Shown here piece after piece: positions 49,425 through 60,235 of a stretch of 64,000 nt of DNA (its first letter is position 1; every line of letters begins with the position of its first letter). Origin of the DNA: Streptomyces griseoaurantiacus (lineage in GTDB: Bacteria; Actinomycetota; Actinomycetes; Streptomycetales; Streptomycetaceae); assembly GCA_014656015.1 (NCBI GenBank), contig BNBP01000038.1, positions 1 to 64,000 of the forward strand, written 5' to 3'. The translations under genes and the position numbers were made by a program. Below the pieces are notes generated by a model. The model made no database searches. It saw only the letters and a program-made list of their open reading frames with translations, and was not told the origin of the DNA.

Positions 49425-50450
49425 GTGAGCAGCTCGGCTTCGGCAGGTACCAGGTTCTCCGTGCTCGACCGGTCGCGGATCCGTCAGGGGCACGACGCGG
49501 GTGAGGCGCTGCGGGACACGGTGGCGCTGGCACGCGAGGCGGAACGACTCGGCTTCCACCGGTTCTGGGTCGCCGAGCACCACGGCGTGCCCGGGGTCGC
49601 GGGCTCCGCGCCGACTGTGCTCGCGGCGGCCGTCGCGGCGGCCACCCGCACGATCCGCGTCGGCACGGGCGGGGCGATGCTGCCCAATCACCGGCCGCTG
49701 GTGGTGGCCGAGCAGTTCGGGGTGCTGGAGTCGCTGTTCCCCGGGCGGATCGACATGGGACTGGGCCGCTCGGTCGGCTTCACGGACGGGGTGCGGCGGG
49801 CGCTGGGCCGCGACCGGGAGGACGCCGAGGCGGACGACTTCGCGGGGCAGCTCGAGGAGCTGCTCGGATGGTTCCGCGGCACCTCCCCCACCGGGGTGCA
49901 CGCCCGCCCCTCGGAGGGGCTGACGGTGCCGCCCTTCGTCCTGGCGATGGGCGAGGGCGCGGAGATCGCCGCGCGGGGCGGGCTGCCGATGGTCATCGGC
50001 GATCTGCGGGACCGCGAACGGATGCTGCGGGGGGTCGAGCGCTACCGGTCCGCGTTCCGCCCCTCGACGTGGGCCGAGCGGCCGTACGTGGTGATCTCCG
50101 GGACGGTGGCGGTGGCGGACACGGAGGCGGCGGCCCGGGACCTGCTGGTGCCGGAGGCGTGGTCGATGGCGTACGCGCGCACGCACGGCACGTTCCCGCC
50201 GCTGCCGACGGTGGAGGCGGTGCGGGAGCGGGTGATGACGGCGAAGGAGCGGGAGCTGTTCGAGGGCGGGCTGCGGGGCCACGTGGCCGGCCCGGCGGAG
50301 GAGGTCGTGGCCGAGCTGGCGGGGGTGGTGAGGGAGACGGGCGCGGAGGAGGTGCTGGTGACGACGAGCACGTACGACCGCGCGGCTCTGGTGGACTCCT
50401 ACCGGGGCCTCGCCCGCGCGCTGGGGCTGGACTCCCCCGGGCCCGGCTGA
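49425..50450 (+). CDS. LLM-class flavin-dependent oxidoreductase (MsnO8-like)
   Basis: The protein has 341 residues from GTG 49425. It has a bacterial-luciferase-like TIM barrel: FSVLDRSRIRQGHDAGEALR at the N-terminus, HRFWVAEHHGVPGVAGSAPT, RIRVGTGGAMLPNHRPLVVA, EQFGVLESLFPGRIDMGLGR, and HVAGPAEEVVAELAGVV near the end. The AEHHG and VAEQFG patterns match the MsnO8 subgroup; these enzymes use FMNH2 or F420 as substrate. The start is uncertain: there is no ribosome binding site, so translation may be leaderless. Function not assigned. Confidence 0.9.
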   Translation: MSSSASAGTRFSVLDRSRIRQGHDAGEALRDTVALAREAERLGFHRFWVAEHHGVPGVAGSAPTVLAAAVAAATRTIRVGTGGAMLPNHRPLVVAEQFGVLESLFPGRIDMGLGRSVGFTDGVRRALGRDREDAEADDFAGQLEELLGWFRGTSPTGVHARPSEGLTVPPFVLAMGEGAEIAARGGLPMVIGDLRDRERMLRGVERYRSAFRPSTWAERPYVVISGTVAVADTEAAARDLLVPEAWSMAYARTHGTFPPLPTVEAVRERVMTAKERELFEGGLRGHVAGPAEEVVAELAGVVRETGAEEVLVTTSTYDRAALVDSYRGLARALGLDSPGPG

Positions 50451-50524
50451 GCGCGGGGTCGGGCGGCAGGCGGGACCGGCCGGGGGGGTGATCCCGGCCG
50501 GGGGCGGGGCCGGGGCGGACACGA

Positions 50525-50561
50525 GGCGGGGCCGGGGATGAGCACCACTCCCGGCCCCGCC
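50525..50561. terminator. Bidirectional hairpin between LLM oxidoreductase and sdhB
   Basis: GGCGGGGCCGGG and CCCGGCCCCGCC form a perfect 12-bp stem with a 13-nt loop, between the convergent stops at 50450 and 50625. Confidence 0.75.
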
Positions 50562-50624
50562 CGTCCGCCGGCTCGGCGAACGTCCTTCGGACGCGACCCG
50601 CGTCCTCTCGGTGCGGCCCGGCCG

Positions 50625-51370
50625 CTACCGCTTCGCGGCCTTGCGGGTCGCCCGCAGCCACTCCTTGTTCATCCCGGTGATCGACATCAGCGGGATGCCC
50701 TTGGGGCACGCGGTCGCGCACTCGCCGGCCAGGGTGCAGCCGCCGAAGCCCTCCTCGTCCATCTGGGCCACCATGTCGAGCACCCGGGTCTCCCGCTCGG
50801 GGGCACCCTGCGGCAGCACGTTCAGGTGGTTGATCTTCGCGGAGGTGAACAGCATGGCCGCCCCGTTGGGGCAGGCGGCGACGCACGCGCCGCAGCCGAT
50901 GCACTCGGCGTGCTCGAAGGCGAAGTCGGCGTCCGCCTTGGGCACGGGCGTGGCGTGGGCCTCGGGGGCGGAGCCGGTGGGCGCGGTGACGTAGCCGCCG
51001 GCCTGGATGATCCGGTCGAAGGCCGAGCGGTCGACGACGAGGTCCTTCACCACCGGGAACGCGGCGGCCCGCCACGGCTCGATGTCGATGGTGTCGCCGT
51101 CCTGGAAGGCCCGCATGTGGAGCTGGCAGGTGGTGGTCCGCTCGGGGCCGTGCGCGTCGCCGTTGATGACGAGCGAGCAGGCGCCGCAGATGCCCTCGCG
51201 GCAGTCGTGGTCGAAGGCGACGGGGTCCTCGCCCTTGAGGATGAGTTCCTCGTTGAGGGTGTCGAGCATCTCCAGGAAGGACATGTCGGAGGAGATGCCG
51301 TCCACCTCGTACGTGGACATGGCGCCGTCGGCGTCGGCGTTCTTCTGCCGCCAGACGCGCAGGGTGAGCC

Positions 51371-51374
<4 letters not shown>
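50625..51374 (-). CDS. sdhB: Succinate dehydrogenase/fumarate reductase iron-sulfur subunit
   Basis: The protein has 249 residues. Cysteine clusters: the [2Fe-2S] ligands in CREGICGACSLVING with a distal Cys in TTTCQLHM, then CIGCGACVAACPNGA and CTLAGECATACPKGIP for the [4Fe-4S] and [3Fe-4S] centres. It passes electrons from SdhA to the cytochrome b subunit. The start ATG 51374 overlaps the sdhA stop (ATGA). Confidence 0.95.
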
Positions 51375-53401
<2,027 letters not shown>

Positions 53402-53403
53402 AG

Positions 53404-54111
53404 TCAGCTCACCACTCCGGTCATGACGCCCACGGGGACGGCGACGAAACCGGCCGTGAGCAGCAGCGCGAGGACGTTCGCGACGGTCTTCAGGGCGCGG
53501 TCGCGGGTGCGGCTGCCGGCGCCCAGGGTCTGTGCGGCGCTCCAGAACCCGTGCTGGATGTGCAGCCCGAGCGCGAGCATCGCCACGATGTAGACGACGT
53601 TGCCGTACCAGGTGGAGAAGGTGTCCACCACGTTCTGGTACGGGTGCCCCTCCTGGAAGCCCCCGGAGTGCACGGTGCCGGTGGTCAGGTCCAGGAGGTG
53701 CCAGACGATGAACAGGCCGAGGATGACCCCGCCCCAGCGCATGGTGCGAGTGGCGTAGCTCGCGCGGGCCTTCTTGTGCACGTACTTGCTGGGCCTGGCC
53801 CTGAGGTCGCGGCGGCTGAGCTGGTACGCGGAGACGGCGTGCCCGAGGACGGCGAGGACGAGGACGACGCGGACGAGCCACAGCGTCCACTCGTAGTGCA
53901 TGAAGGGCTCGCCGATGGTCCGCAGCCAGTGGGCGTAGTGGTTGTACTCGGCCGCCCCGAAGTAGATCTTCAGATTGCCGATCATGTGGGCGACCAGGTA
54001 CAGCAGCATGATCAGCCCGCTGACGGCCATGACCGTCTTCTTGCCGACGGAGCTGTCCCACACCGTGCGCGTCATGGACGGTCGTCGGTCCGTCCGCGTT
54101 GCCAGAGCCAT
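53404..54111 (-). CDS. sdhC: Succinate dehydrogenase cytochrome b subunit (b558 type)
   Basis: The protein has 235 residues with five membrane helices, the first at VMAVSGLIMLLYLVAHMIGN with a heme-ligand candidate His, and others at LWLVRVVLVLAVLGHAVSAY, GGVILGLFIVWHLLDLTTG, VVYIVAMLALGLHIQHGFW and the C-terminal LALLLTAGFVAVPVGVMTG. A single polypeptide anchor without sdhD is the B-type arrangement, with two hemes and quinone reduction near the membrane. ATG 54111 is used; ATG 54117, two codons earlier, is equally possible. First gene of sdhCAB, divergent from a LysR regulator. Confidence 0.94.
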   Translation of the reverse strand: MALATRTDRRPSMTRTVWDSSVGKKTVMAVSGLIMLLYLVAHMIGNLKIYFGAAEYNHYAHWLRTIGEPFMHYEWTLWLVRVVLVLAVLGHAVSAYQLSRRDLRARPSKYVHKKARASYATRTMRWGGVILGLFIVWHLLDLTTGTVHSGGFQEGHPYQNVVDTFSTWYGNVVYIVAMLALGLHIQHGFWSAAQTLGAGSRTRDRALKTVANVLALLLTAGFVAVPVGVMTGVVS

Positions 54112-54170
54112 GAACATGACGCTAGGGCCGAAGGACCCCATCGGTCCAAGACATGGAACGGCTGGATTCC

Positions 54171-54185
54171 ATAGCCATTCCCTAT
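54171..54185. promoter_or_regulatory. LysR-type box between sdhC and the LysR gene
   Basis: ATAGCCATTCCCTAT is an interrupted inverted repeat of the T-N11-A kind used by LysR regulators. It lies about 20 nt upstream of the LysR start and about 60 nt upstream of sdhC, where it could control both. Confidence 0.5.
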
Positions 54186-54204
54186 CGAGGCGTATGCTGC
54201 CGGG

Positions 54205-55089
54205 GTGCAGTTCCAGCAGCTCCAGTACTTCGTGGCGGTCGCCGAGGCCCGGCACTTCACCCGGGCCGCCGACCTCGTGCACGTGGCTCAGCCCTCGCTG
54301 TCGCAGCAGATCAAGGCACTGGAACGGGAGCTGGGCGCGGACCTCTTCCTGCGCGCCCGGGGCAACATCACGCTCACCGCGGCGGGCGAGGCGCTGCTGC
54401 CGCTGGCCCGGCGCATCCTCGCCGACGCGGAGACCGCGCGGCACGAGGTGCAGGAGCTGGTGCAGCTCCGGGCCGGACGGGTGCGGCTCGGGGCGACGCC
54501 GAGCGTGTGCACGGGCCTGCTGCCCGACGTGCTGCGCGCCTTCCACGACCGCTATCCGGGGGTCCGGCTGCTGATCGAGGAGGGCGGCTCGCACGACCTG
54601 GTCCGCGAGCTGGCCCGCGGGGCGCTGGACCTCGCGCTCGTGGTGCTGCCGCTGCCCTCGCCGTCCCCGGCGCTGACGACGGTCGAACTGCTGCGGGAGG
54701 ACCTGGTGGTCGTCTCCTCGCCGGAGGCGCCGCGGCCGGGCGCGGGCCGGCGCGCGGTACGGGTGGCGGAGCTGGAGGGCGAGCGGCTCGTGATGTTCCG
54801 GCACGGGTACGACCTGCGGGAACTGACCGTGGCGGCGTGCCGGGCGGAGGGGTTCGAACCGGACTTCGCGGTGGAGGGCGGCGAGATGGACGCGGTCCTC
54901 GGTTTCGTACGGGCCGGTCTCGGCGTGGCGGTCGTGCCGCGGATGGTGGCCGCGCGCTCGGGGCGCGGTCTGCGGGTGACACCGCTGGCCCCGCCGGGGC
55001 TGCACCGTACGATCGCGCTGGCGCACCGCAGCGACGTGGCCCCGCCGCGCGCGGCCCGGGAGCTGCAGAGGATGCTGCTCGAAAGGTGA
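54205..55089 (+). CDS. LysR-family transcriptional regulator
   Basis: The protein has 294 residues from GTG 54205. The N-terminal winged helix-turn-helix reads FQQLQYFVAVAEARHFTRAA, then LVHVAQPSLSQQIKALEREL and GADLFLRARGNITLTAAG. The effector-binding domain occupies about 90-290 (VRLGATPSVCTGLLPDVLRA, MDAVLGFVRAGLGVAVVPRM). Position and the intergenic LysR box suggest that it regulates sdhCAB, but this is by inference. The coinducer is unknown. Confidence 0.93.
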   Translation: MQFQQLQYFVAVAEARHFTRAADLVHVAQPSLSQQIKALERELGADLFLRARGNITLTAAGEALLPLARRILADAETARHEVQELVQLRAGRVRLGATPSVCTGLLPDVLRAFHDRYPGVRLLIEEGGSHDLVRELARGALDLALVVLPLPSPSPALTTVELLREDLVVVSSPEAPRPGAGRRAVRVAELEGERLVMFRHGYDLRELTVAACRAEGFEPDFAVEGGEMDAVLGFVRAGLGVAVVPRMVAARSGRGLRVTPLAPPGLHRTIALAHRSDVAPPRAARELQRMLLER

Positions 55090-55090
55090 A

Positions 55091-55132
55091 ACGGCCGAGG
55101 GGGCGCCCCGGGCGGGGCGCCCCCTCGGCCGT
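55091..55132. terminator. Strong bidirectional terminator hairpin
   Basis: A perfect 19-bp stem (left arm ACGGCCGAGGGGGCGCCCC) with a 4-nt GGGC loop begins right after the LysR stop and ends 8 nt before the convergent ABC permease stop. Confidence 0.9.
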
Positions 55133-55140
55133 GGTGACCT

Positions 55141-57831
55141 TCACTCGGCCTGGGCCACCGCCACCGTCGGGGAGGTGCGGGCCGCCCGCAGGGCCGGGAG
55201 CAGGCCGGCCGCCGCCGTGACGAGGACCAGGGCCGCGAAGACCGCCGCGAGGCGGGCCGTGGGGAGGGTGAACGGGGCCGCCGTCTCGACGATGCCGACC
55301 GCGAGCCAGGAGTACGGGATGCCGAGGGCGAGGCCGAGGACGCCGCCCAGGACACCGTAGAGCGCGCACTCCGCCGTGACCATGCGGTGCACGGATCCGG
55401 TGCCGAGCCCGAGCGCCCGCAGCAGCCCGAACTCCCGGGTGCGTTCGACGACGGTGAGGCTCGCCGTGGTGGCGACCCCGGCGACCGCCACGAGGACGGT
55501 CAGGCCGAGGACGAGGACGACCGTCGTGGCCATCGTCCGCAGGTCGTCGGACTCGCTGTCCTGGCCGTCCGTCCCTTCGGCGAGGACCCGGCCGTCGCCG
55601 CGTTCCGGGCCGGTCAGCGTGGCGGTGACGGCCCGCTGCGCCCGGGCCCGTCCGTCGGGGCCGTCCTGCGCGGCGTCGGCGACGACCATGGAGGGGGCCG
55701 TGGCCGCCCCCATGCGGGTCAGCGTGCCGGCCGGGACGAAGTAGTTGGCGCCGTAGGGGCCTTCTCCGGGCAGCGTGGCCGCCACGGTGAGGTGGACGGG
55801 CCGGTCCTTGAACCGCAGTGTCACGCGGTCGCCCGCCCTCACCCCGAGGGTGTGGGCGTGCTCGGCGTCGACGACGACGTGCCCGGGGGCGAGGTGGCCG
55901 AGGGAGCCGGTGCGGGCGGTCAGGCCCACCCCGGACCGCAGGGTGGAGAGGTCGAGGTCGGCCATGGTCGCGGTGAGCCTGCCCTCGACGACCTCGGCGG
56001 TGCGGAAGGCCGTCACGTCGGCCAGTTCGCGATGTGCCCTCAGGTCGGCGGCGAGCGCCCCGTCCAGTGGTTTCCCGTCCCCGGAGGTCAGGGCGAAGTC
56101 GGCGGGTGCCGCCACCGCCTGCCGGTAGCGGTCGTAGGCCTCCAGGGAGGAGAGGCAGGTCAGGGTCGAGCCGATCAGGCAGGCGCCGAGGGCCACGACG
56201 ACCGAGACGGAGGCCGCCCGGCCGGGTGCCCCGCCGACCCCGGCGACCGCGAGGCGGCCGGCCGCGCCGACGCGGCGCAGCGGCACGGCGAGGGCCGCGA
56301 GCAGGGGGCGGACGAGGCGGGGCCCGAGGAGGACGAGGGCGAGGAAGGCGAGACCGCCCGAGGCCACCAGGAGGGTCAGCCCGGTGACCGGGTCGTAGCC
56401 GGTGTCGCCCGGCTCGGGGAGGTCGTGGTGGCCCTGCAGGGCGAGCAGCCCGGCCGCCGCCGCGCACAGCAGGCCGAGGGCGGCACGGCCGAGGCCGCCC
56501 GTCCCCCCGTCACCGGAGGCGGAGGTGCGCAGGGCCTGCAGCGGGGAGACCCGCGAGGCGGACAGGGACGGCGAGACGACCGCGAGGACCGCGAGGAGGC
56601 CGGTGCCGAGGACGGTGAGGACGGCCTCGGTGAGGGGGAGACCGGCGGGTGCGGACAGGTCGCCCCCGAAGGCCCCGGAGAGCGCGGGGACGAGGCTCCC
56701 GCAGCCCCAGGCGGCCAGCGTGCCGAGCGCACCGGCCAGCAGCCCGACGACCGCGCCCTCGACGACGAGCGCGGCGGCCAGCCGGCGCGAGGTAGCCCCG
56801 ATGGTGCGCAGCAGGGCGAGCTGGCGCACGCGCCGGGCGAAGACGATGCGGAAGGTGGAGGTGGCGACGAGAACGGCCGCGCCGACGGCGACGACGAGGA
56901 ACACGGCGACGAGGTCCAGGAGGTCGCTCGCCTCCTTGACCGCCTGGTGGGCCTCCTCGTCCCGCACCTCGTCCCCGGAGCGCACCTGTGTGCCGGGCAC
57001 CGCCCGGCGGATCCGCTCGGCCAGGTCCGCCGGGGCGGCCCGGGTGTCGGTGCGGACGTCGACGGCGGTGTAGCCCGAGGCGCCGAGCAGGGCGGTCAGT
57101 GCGGGGCCGGAGGCGTATCCGGTCGGCTTCGTGTCCTCGGTCGCGGTGCTGCGGACGATGCCGGTGACGCGGACCTTCACCTCCCGGGTGCCGTCCCCGT
57201 CCTCGCCCTCGGGCCGCAGCAGGGTCAGGGTGGAGCCGGGCGCGAGGTGGTACTCGCGGGCGGCCTGCGCGTTGACGGCGAGCCGGTTCCGCCCCGAGGG
57301 GTAGGTGCCCTTGGTGAGTCGTACCTCGGCCAGTTCGCCGCTGCCGGGGTCCGCGGACAGGCGGAGGTAGCGTTCGACGGCGCTGCCGCCGAGCGGGGAG
57401 CCGTCGTCGATCCGGCCGACCGCCTCGGCGATCCCGGGGATCTTGCGGATCGCGGCGAGCCGCGCATCGTCGAGCGCGTCGTCGTCACCGGAGCCGTCGA
57501 AGGCGCCTGAGCCCTCGGAACCCTCGGAGTCGTCGGCGGTGACCACGAGCGAGACGGCCTCGGGCGTGCCGTGGAAGCGCGCGATCACGGTGGCGCTGAG
57601 GATCTGCTGGGCCATGACGGCCCCGAAGACGACGAACGCCGCGATGAGCAGGGACGTCGCGGTGGCCAGGGACCGGCCGGGCCGCCGCAGCAGCTCCGCC
57701 GCCTGGGAGCCGAGGACGGTCGCGCGCCACGGCCTGCTCGCCCTGATCGGCGCGCTGGGCGCGGCCGGGGCGCCGGGGCCGCGGGGCCCCTCGGGGGTGC
57801 GGGAACTGTCGGGGGTGCGCGGTGTGCTCAT
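55141..57831 (-). CDS. ABC transporter permease, MacB/FtsX type
   Basis: The protein has 896 residues: N-terminal TM helix (about 53-75, SLATATSLLIAAFVVFGAVM), a periplasmic MacB-like domain of about 220 residues, an FtsX core with three helices (LLDLVAVFLVVAVGAAVLVA, AAALVVEGAVVGLLAGALGT, LTVLGTGLLAVLAVVSPSLS), middle helices near 455-560, a second extracellular domain, and a second FtsX core at the C-terminus (TVVLVLGLTVLVAVAGVATT, ECALYGVLGGVLGLALGIPY). This double FtsX arrangement is typical of actinobacterial exporters. Substrate unknown. ATG 57831 overlaps the ATPase stop. Confidence 0.92.
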   Translation of the reverse strand: MSTPRTPDSSRTPEGPRGPGAPAAPSAPIRASRPWRATVLGSQAAELLRRPGRSLATATSLLIAAFVVFGAVMAQQILSATVIARFHGTPEAVSLVVTADDSEGSEGSGAFDGSGDDDALDDARLAAIRKIPGIAEAVGRIDDGSPLGGSAVERYLRLSADPGSGELAEVRLTKGTYPSGRNRLAVNAQAAREYHLAPGSTLTLLRPEGEDGDGTREVKVRVTGIVRSTATEDTKPTGYASGPALTALLGASGYTAVDVRTDTRAAPADLAERIRRAVPGTQVRSGDEVRDEEAHQAVKEASDLLDLVAVFLVVAVGAAVLVATSTFRIVFARRVRQLALLRTIGATSRRLAAALVVEGAVVGLLAGALGTLAAWGCGSLVPALSGAFGGDLSAPAGLPLTEAVLTVLGTGLLAVLAVVSPSLSASRVSPLQALRTSASGDGGTGGLGRAALGLLCAAAAGLLALQGHHDLPEPGDTGYDPVTGLTLLVASGGLAFLALVLLGPRLVRPLLAALAVPLRRVGAAGRLAVAGVGGAPGRAASVSVVVALGACLIGSTLTCLSSLEAYDRYRQAVAAPADFALTSGDGKPLDGALAADLRAHRELADVTAFRTAEVVEGRLTATMADLDLSTLRSGVGLTARTGSLGHLAPGHVVVDAEHAHTLGVRAGDRVTLRFKDRPVHLTVAATLPGEGPYGANYFVPAGTLTRMGAATAPSMVVADAAQDGPDGRARAQRAVTATLTGPERGDGRVLAEGTDGQDSESDDLRTMATTVVLVLGLTVLVAVAGVATTASLTVVERTREFGLLRALGLGTGSVHRMVTAECALYGVLGGVLGLALGIPYSWLAVGIVETAAPFTLPTARLAAVFAALVLVTAAAGLLPALRAARTSPTVAVAQAE

Positions 57832-58595
57832 CGGTGCCTCGCCGTGACGTCGCGGAGGAGGACGGTGTTCCGGTCGGGTTCGGCGGGGCGCTCGTCCTTC
57901 ACGACGCGGCCGTCCGCGAGGGTCAGCACCCGGTCCGCGTAACTCGCGGCCCTCGGGTCGTGGGTGACCATCACGACCGTCTGCCCGAGGTCGTCGACGG
58001 ACTGGCGCAGGATGGCGAGGACCTCCGCGCCGGACTGGGAGTCGAGGTTGCCGGTGGGCTCGTCGGCGAAGACCACGGCCGGACGGGCCACCAGCGCCCG
58101 GGCGACGGCCACCCGCTGCTGCTGTCCGCCGGACAGCTCCGAGGGGCGGTGCGTCAGACGGTGGGCGAGGCCGAGGACCTCGCAGAGGTGGTCGATCAGC
58201 GCACGGTCCGGCCGGCCGCCCGCCATCGTCACCGGCAGCACGATGTTCTCGTACGCGGTGAGCTGGGGGAGCAGGTTGAAGGACTGGAAGACGAAGCCGA
58301 TCCGCTCCCGGCGCACCCGGGTCAGCGCCCGGTCGGAGAGCCGGGTGAGTTCCGTGCCGTCCAGGACGATGCTGCCGGAGGTCACGCCGTCGAGCCCGGC
58401 GAGGCAGTGCATCAGCGTCGACTTCCCCGATCCGGAGGGGCCGACGACGGCGGTGAACCGGGCGCGTTCGATGCCGACGGACACCCCGTCGAGGGCCCGC
58501 ACCTCGAGGGTCCCCTGACGGTAGCTCTTGACCAGGGCGGTGGCGGTGATGACGTCGTCCGGTGCGGGGACGGGCGCGGTGGTGGGCAGGCTCAT
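57828..58595 (-). CDS. ABC transporter ATP-binding protein (MacB/LolD type)
   Basis: The protein has 255 residues: Walker A GPSGSGKSTLMHCLAGLD, Q-loop VFQSFNLLPQLTAYENIVLP, signature LSGGQQQRVAVARAL, Walker B VVFADEPTGNLDSQSG and the switch His in VMVTHDP. It energises the FtsX-type permease encoded by the next gene. The start at ATG 58595 lies downstream of an unusual tandem repeat that forms its leader region. Confidence 0.95.
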   Translation of the reverse strand: MSLPTTAPVPAPDDVITATALVKSYRQGTLEVRALDGVSVGIERARFTAVVGPSGSGKSTLMHCLAGLDGVTSGSIVLDGTELTRLSDRALTRVRRERIGFVFQSFNLLPQLTAYENIVLPVTMAGGRPDRALIDHLCEVLGLAHRLTHRPSELSGGQQQRVAVARALVARPAVVFADEPTGNLDSQSGAEVLAILRQSVDDLGQTVVMVTHDPRAASYADRVLTLADGRVVKDERPAEPDRNTVLLRDVTARHR

Positions 58596-58620
58596 GGTGG
58601 CGGTCTCTCGCGTTCTCGGG

Positions 58621-58753
58621 ATGTCGCGGTGTCGCGGATGTCGCGGTGTCGCGGATGTCGCGGATGTCGCGGTGTCGCGGATGTCGCGGTGTCGCGGATG
58701 TCGCGGTGCGGGTGGCTCGCGGTGCGGGTGGCTCGCGGTCTCGGTGGCTCGCG
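58621..58753. repeat. Compound tandem repeat in the leader of the ABC operon
   Basis: Ten alternating units of ATGTCGCGG (9 nt) and TGTCGCGG (8 nt) at 58621-58706 are followed by two exact 16-nt units TGCGGGTGGCTCGCGG and a third variant to 58753. It lies between the ABC ATPase start (58595) and the stop of the small membrane protein (58794), so it occupies nearly the whole upstream region. Confidence 0.9.
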
Positions 58754-58793
58754 TCCGGTGGCCGGGAGCCGAACGGTGGCTCGTGTCCGGTGG

Positions 58794-59261
58794 TCAGTTG
58801 CCGAACCGCGGCATGCTGACGGTGACTCCGGAGTCCGAGCAGTGCCCCCGCGCCTGCTCCTGCAGGGCCGTCACGTCCCGCTTGCTCGGCACCTCAGCGG
58901 ACTTGCCGGCGTGCTGCTTGGCGGACTCGACCGCCCAGCCCTCGTAGGTGGCGATGTCGACGCCGAGGTAGCCGTCCTTCATCTCCCGGCGGCGCTTGTC
59001 ACCGGTCTTCTTCCACCACTTCTCCGCCTCGGGCACGGGACCGGTGGAGATCCGCTGCGCCTCGGTGACGATGTCCTGCGCCAGGCGGCAGTCGGCGGCG
59101 GACGCCTGACTGGGCTTCTTGTACTCGTGGTAGGCGTAGGCCGCCCCGCCGGCCACGGCAACGGTGAGCACGGCCGCGAGGGAGCCGAGGACGAGACGCC
59201 TGCGGCCGCGGGCGGGGGCGGCGGAGGCGGGGGCGTCGACGAGGGTGGGCGTGCTGTGCAT
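58794..59261 (-). CDS. Small membrane-anchored or secreted protein of unknown function
   Basis: The protein has 155 residues. A basic stretch (ARGRRR) precedes one hydrophobic helix (LVLGSLAAVLTVAVAGGAAY), followed by an extracytoplasmic domain with two cysteines (ADCRLAQDIV and GHCSDSGVTV) that could form a disulfide. The central part is charged helix (EAEKWWKKTGDKRRREMKDG). No domain recognised. It is upstream of the ABC operon on the same strand, across a tandem repeat, and could be a cargo or accessory protein of that exporter. Confidence 0.75.
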   Translation of the reverse strand: MHSTPTLVDAPASAAPARGRRRLVLGSLAAVLTVAVAGGAAYAYHEYKKPSQASAADCRLAQDIVTEAQRISTGPVPEAEKWWKKTGDKRRREMKDGYLGVDIATYEGWAVESAKQHAGKSAEVPSKRDVTALQEQARGHCSDSGVTVSMPRFGN

Positions 59262-59503
59262 CGGGGTCTCCAGGGCTTCTCGGGGCTGCGTCCGCCGTGT
59301 TCGGCGACAGTGAGAAGTCTGGTTTCCGGGGCCCTCCCGGACATCGGTCAGGAATGCGAGATCGCGGGTGCCCTTTCTGAACCGTGGGGTGGGGCGGGTT
59401 CTGCACCCCCAGGGGCAGAACAGGACGGGATCCCTACCCCCTCAGGGGGAGGCCCTCGGCCGGAGGGCCCCGGGCCCGGCCGTGTCCCGGGCACGGGAAC
59501 GGC

Positions 59504-60235
59504 TCACACGGGCGGGCGCACCAGGCCGGACTCGTAGGCGAACGCGACCGCCTGGGCGCGGTCGCGCAGGTGCAGCTTCGCCATCAGGTTCCCCAGGTGG
59601 GTCTTCACCGTGGCCTCCGCCACGTACAGCTCCGCGGCGACCTCGGCGTTGGACAGCCCCCGGGCGACCTGGCTCAGCACGTCACGCTCGCGCGCGGTGA
59701 GGACGTTCAGCCGCTCGGACTGTCCGTTCGCGGGTGCCAGCCGGTCGGCGACCTGGTCGAGGAGGAGGCGGGTGATGCGCGGCGCCACCACGGACTCCCC
59801 CGCTGCCACGACGCGGATGGCGCCGACGACCTCGGCGGCGGGCGCGTTCTTCAGCAGGAAGCCTCCCGCCCCCGCCCGCAGCGCCGCGAAGGCGTCCTCG
59901 TCGTTGTCGAAGGTGGTGAGCACGAGGACGCCGGGCGGCTTCTCACGGCGCATCAGTTCCTCGGTGGCCCGGATGCCGTCCATGACGGGCATGCGGATGT
60001 CCATGATGACGACGTCCGCCTCGACCCTGTCCAGCAGGTCGAGGGCCTCCGCGCCGTTCTCCGCCTCGCCGACCACCTCGATGTCCTCGGCGGCGGCCAG
60101 CACCATGGAGAACCCGGCGCGGATCAGCGGCTGGTCGTCCACCACGGCCACCCGGATCGGACCGTGCGGCCCCTGCTCCCCTGCTGCCTGCGTCAACGCC
60201 TCGTCCTTGTCGGTATCCGGGCACGTACGTGCCAT
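59504..60235 (-). CDS. NarL/FixJ-family response regulator
   Basis: The protein has 243 residues from ATG 60235. The receiver domain has D33-D34 (VAVVDDQPLIRAG), phosphoacceptor D79 (DVVIMDIRMPVMDG) and Lys in GGFLLKNAPAAEV. The C-terminal LuxR helix-turn-helix reads VLTARERDVLSQVARGLSNA and ATVKTHLGNLMAKLHLRDRA. It overlaps the end of the kinase gene by 43 nt if this start is right; a later start closer to IRVAVVDDQ would reduce the overlap. Partner of the following HisKA_3 kinase. Targets unknown, possibly the neighbouring ABC exporter. Confidence 0.93.
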   Translation of the reverse strand: MARTCPDTDKDEALTQAAGEQGPHGPIRVAVVDDQPLIRAGFSMVLAAAEDIEVVGEAENGAEALDLLDRVEADVVIMDIRMPVMDGIRATEELMRREKPPGVLVLTTFDNDEDAFAALRAGAGGFLLKNAPAAEVVGAIRVVAAGESVVAPRITRLLLDQVADRLAPANGQSERLNVLTARERDVLSQVARGLSNAEVAAELYVAEATVKTHLGNLMAKLHLRDRAQAVAFAYESGLVRPPV

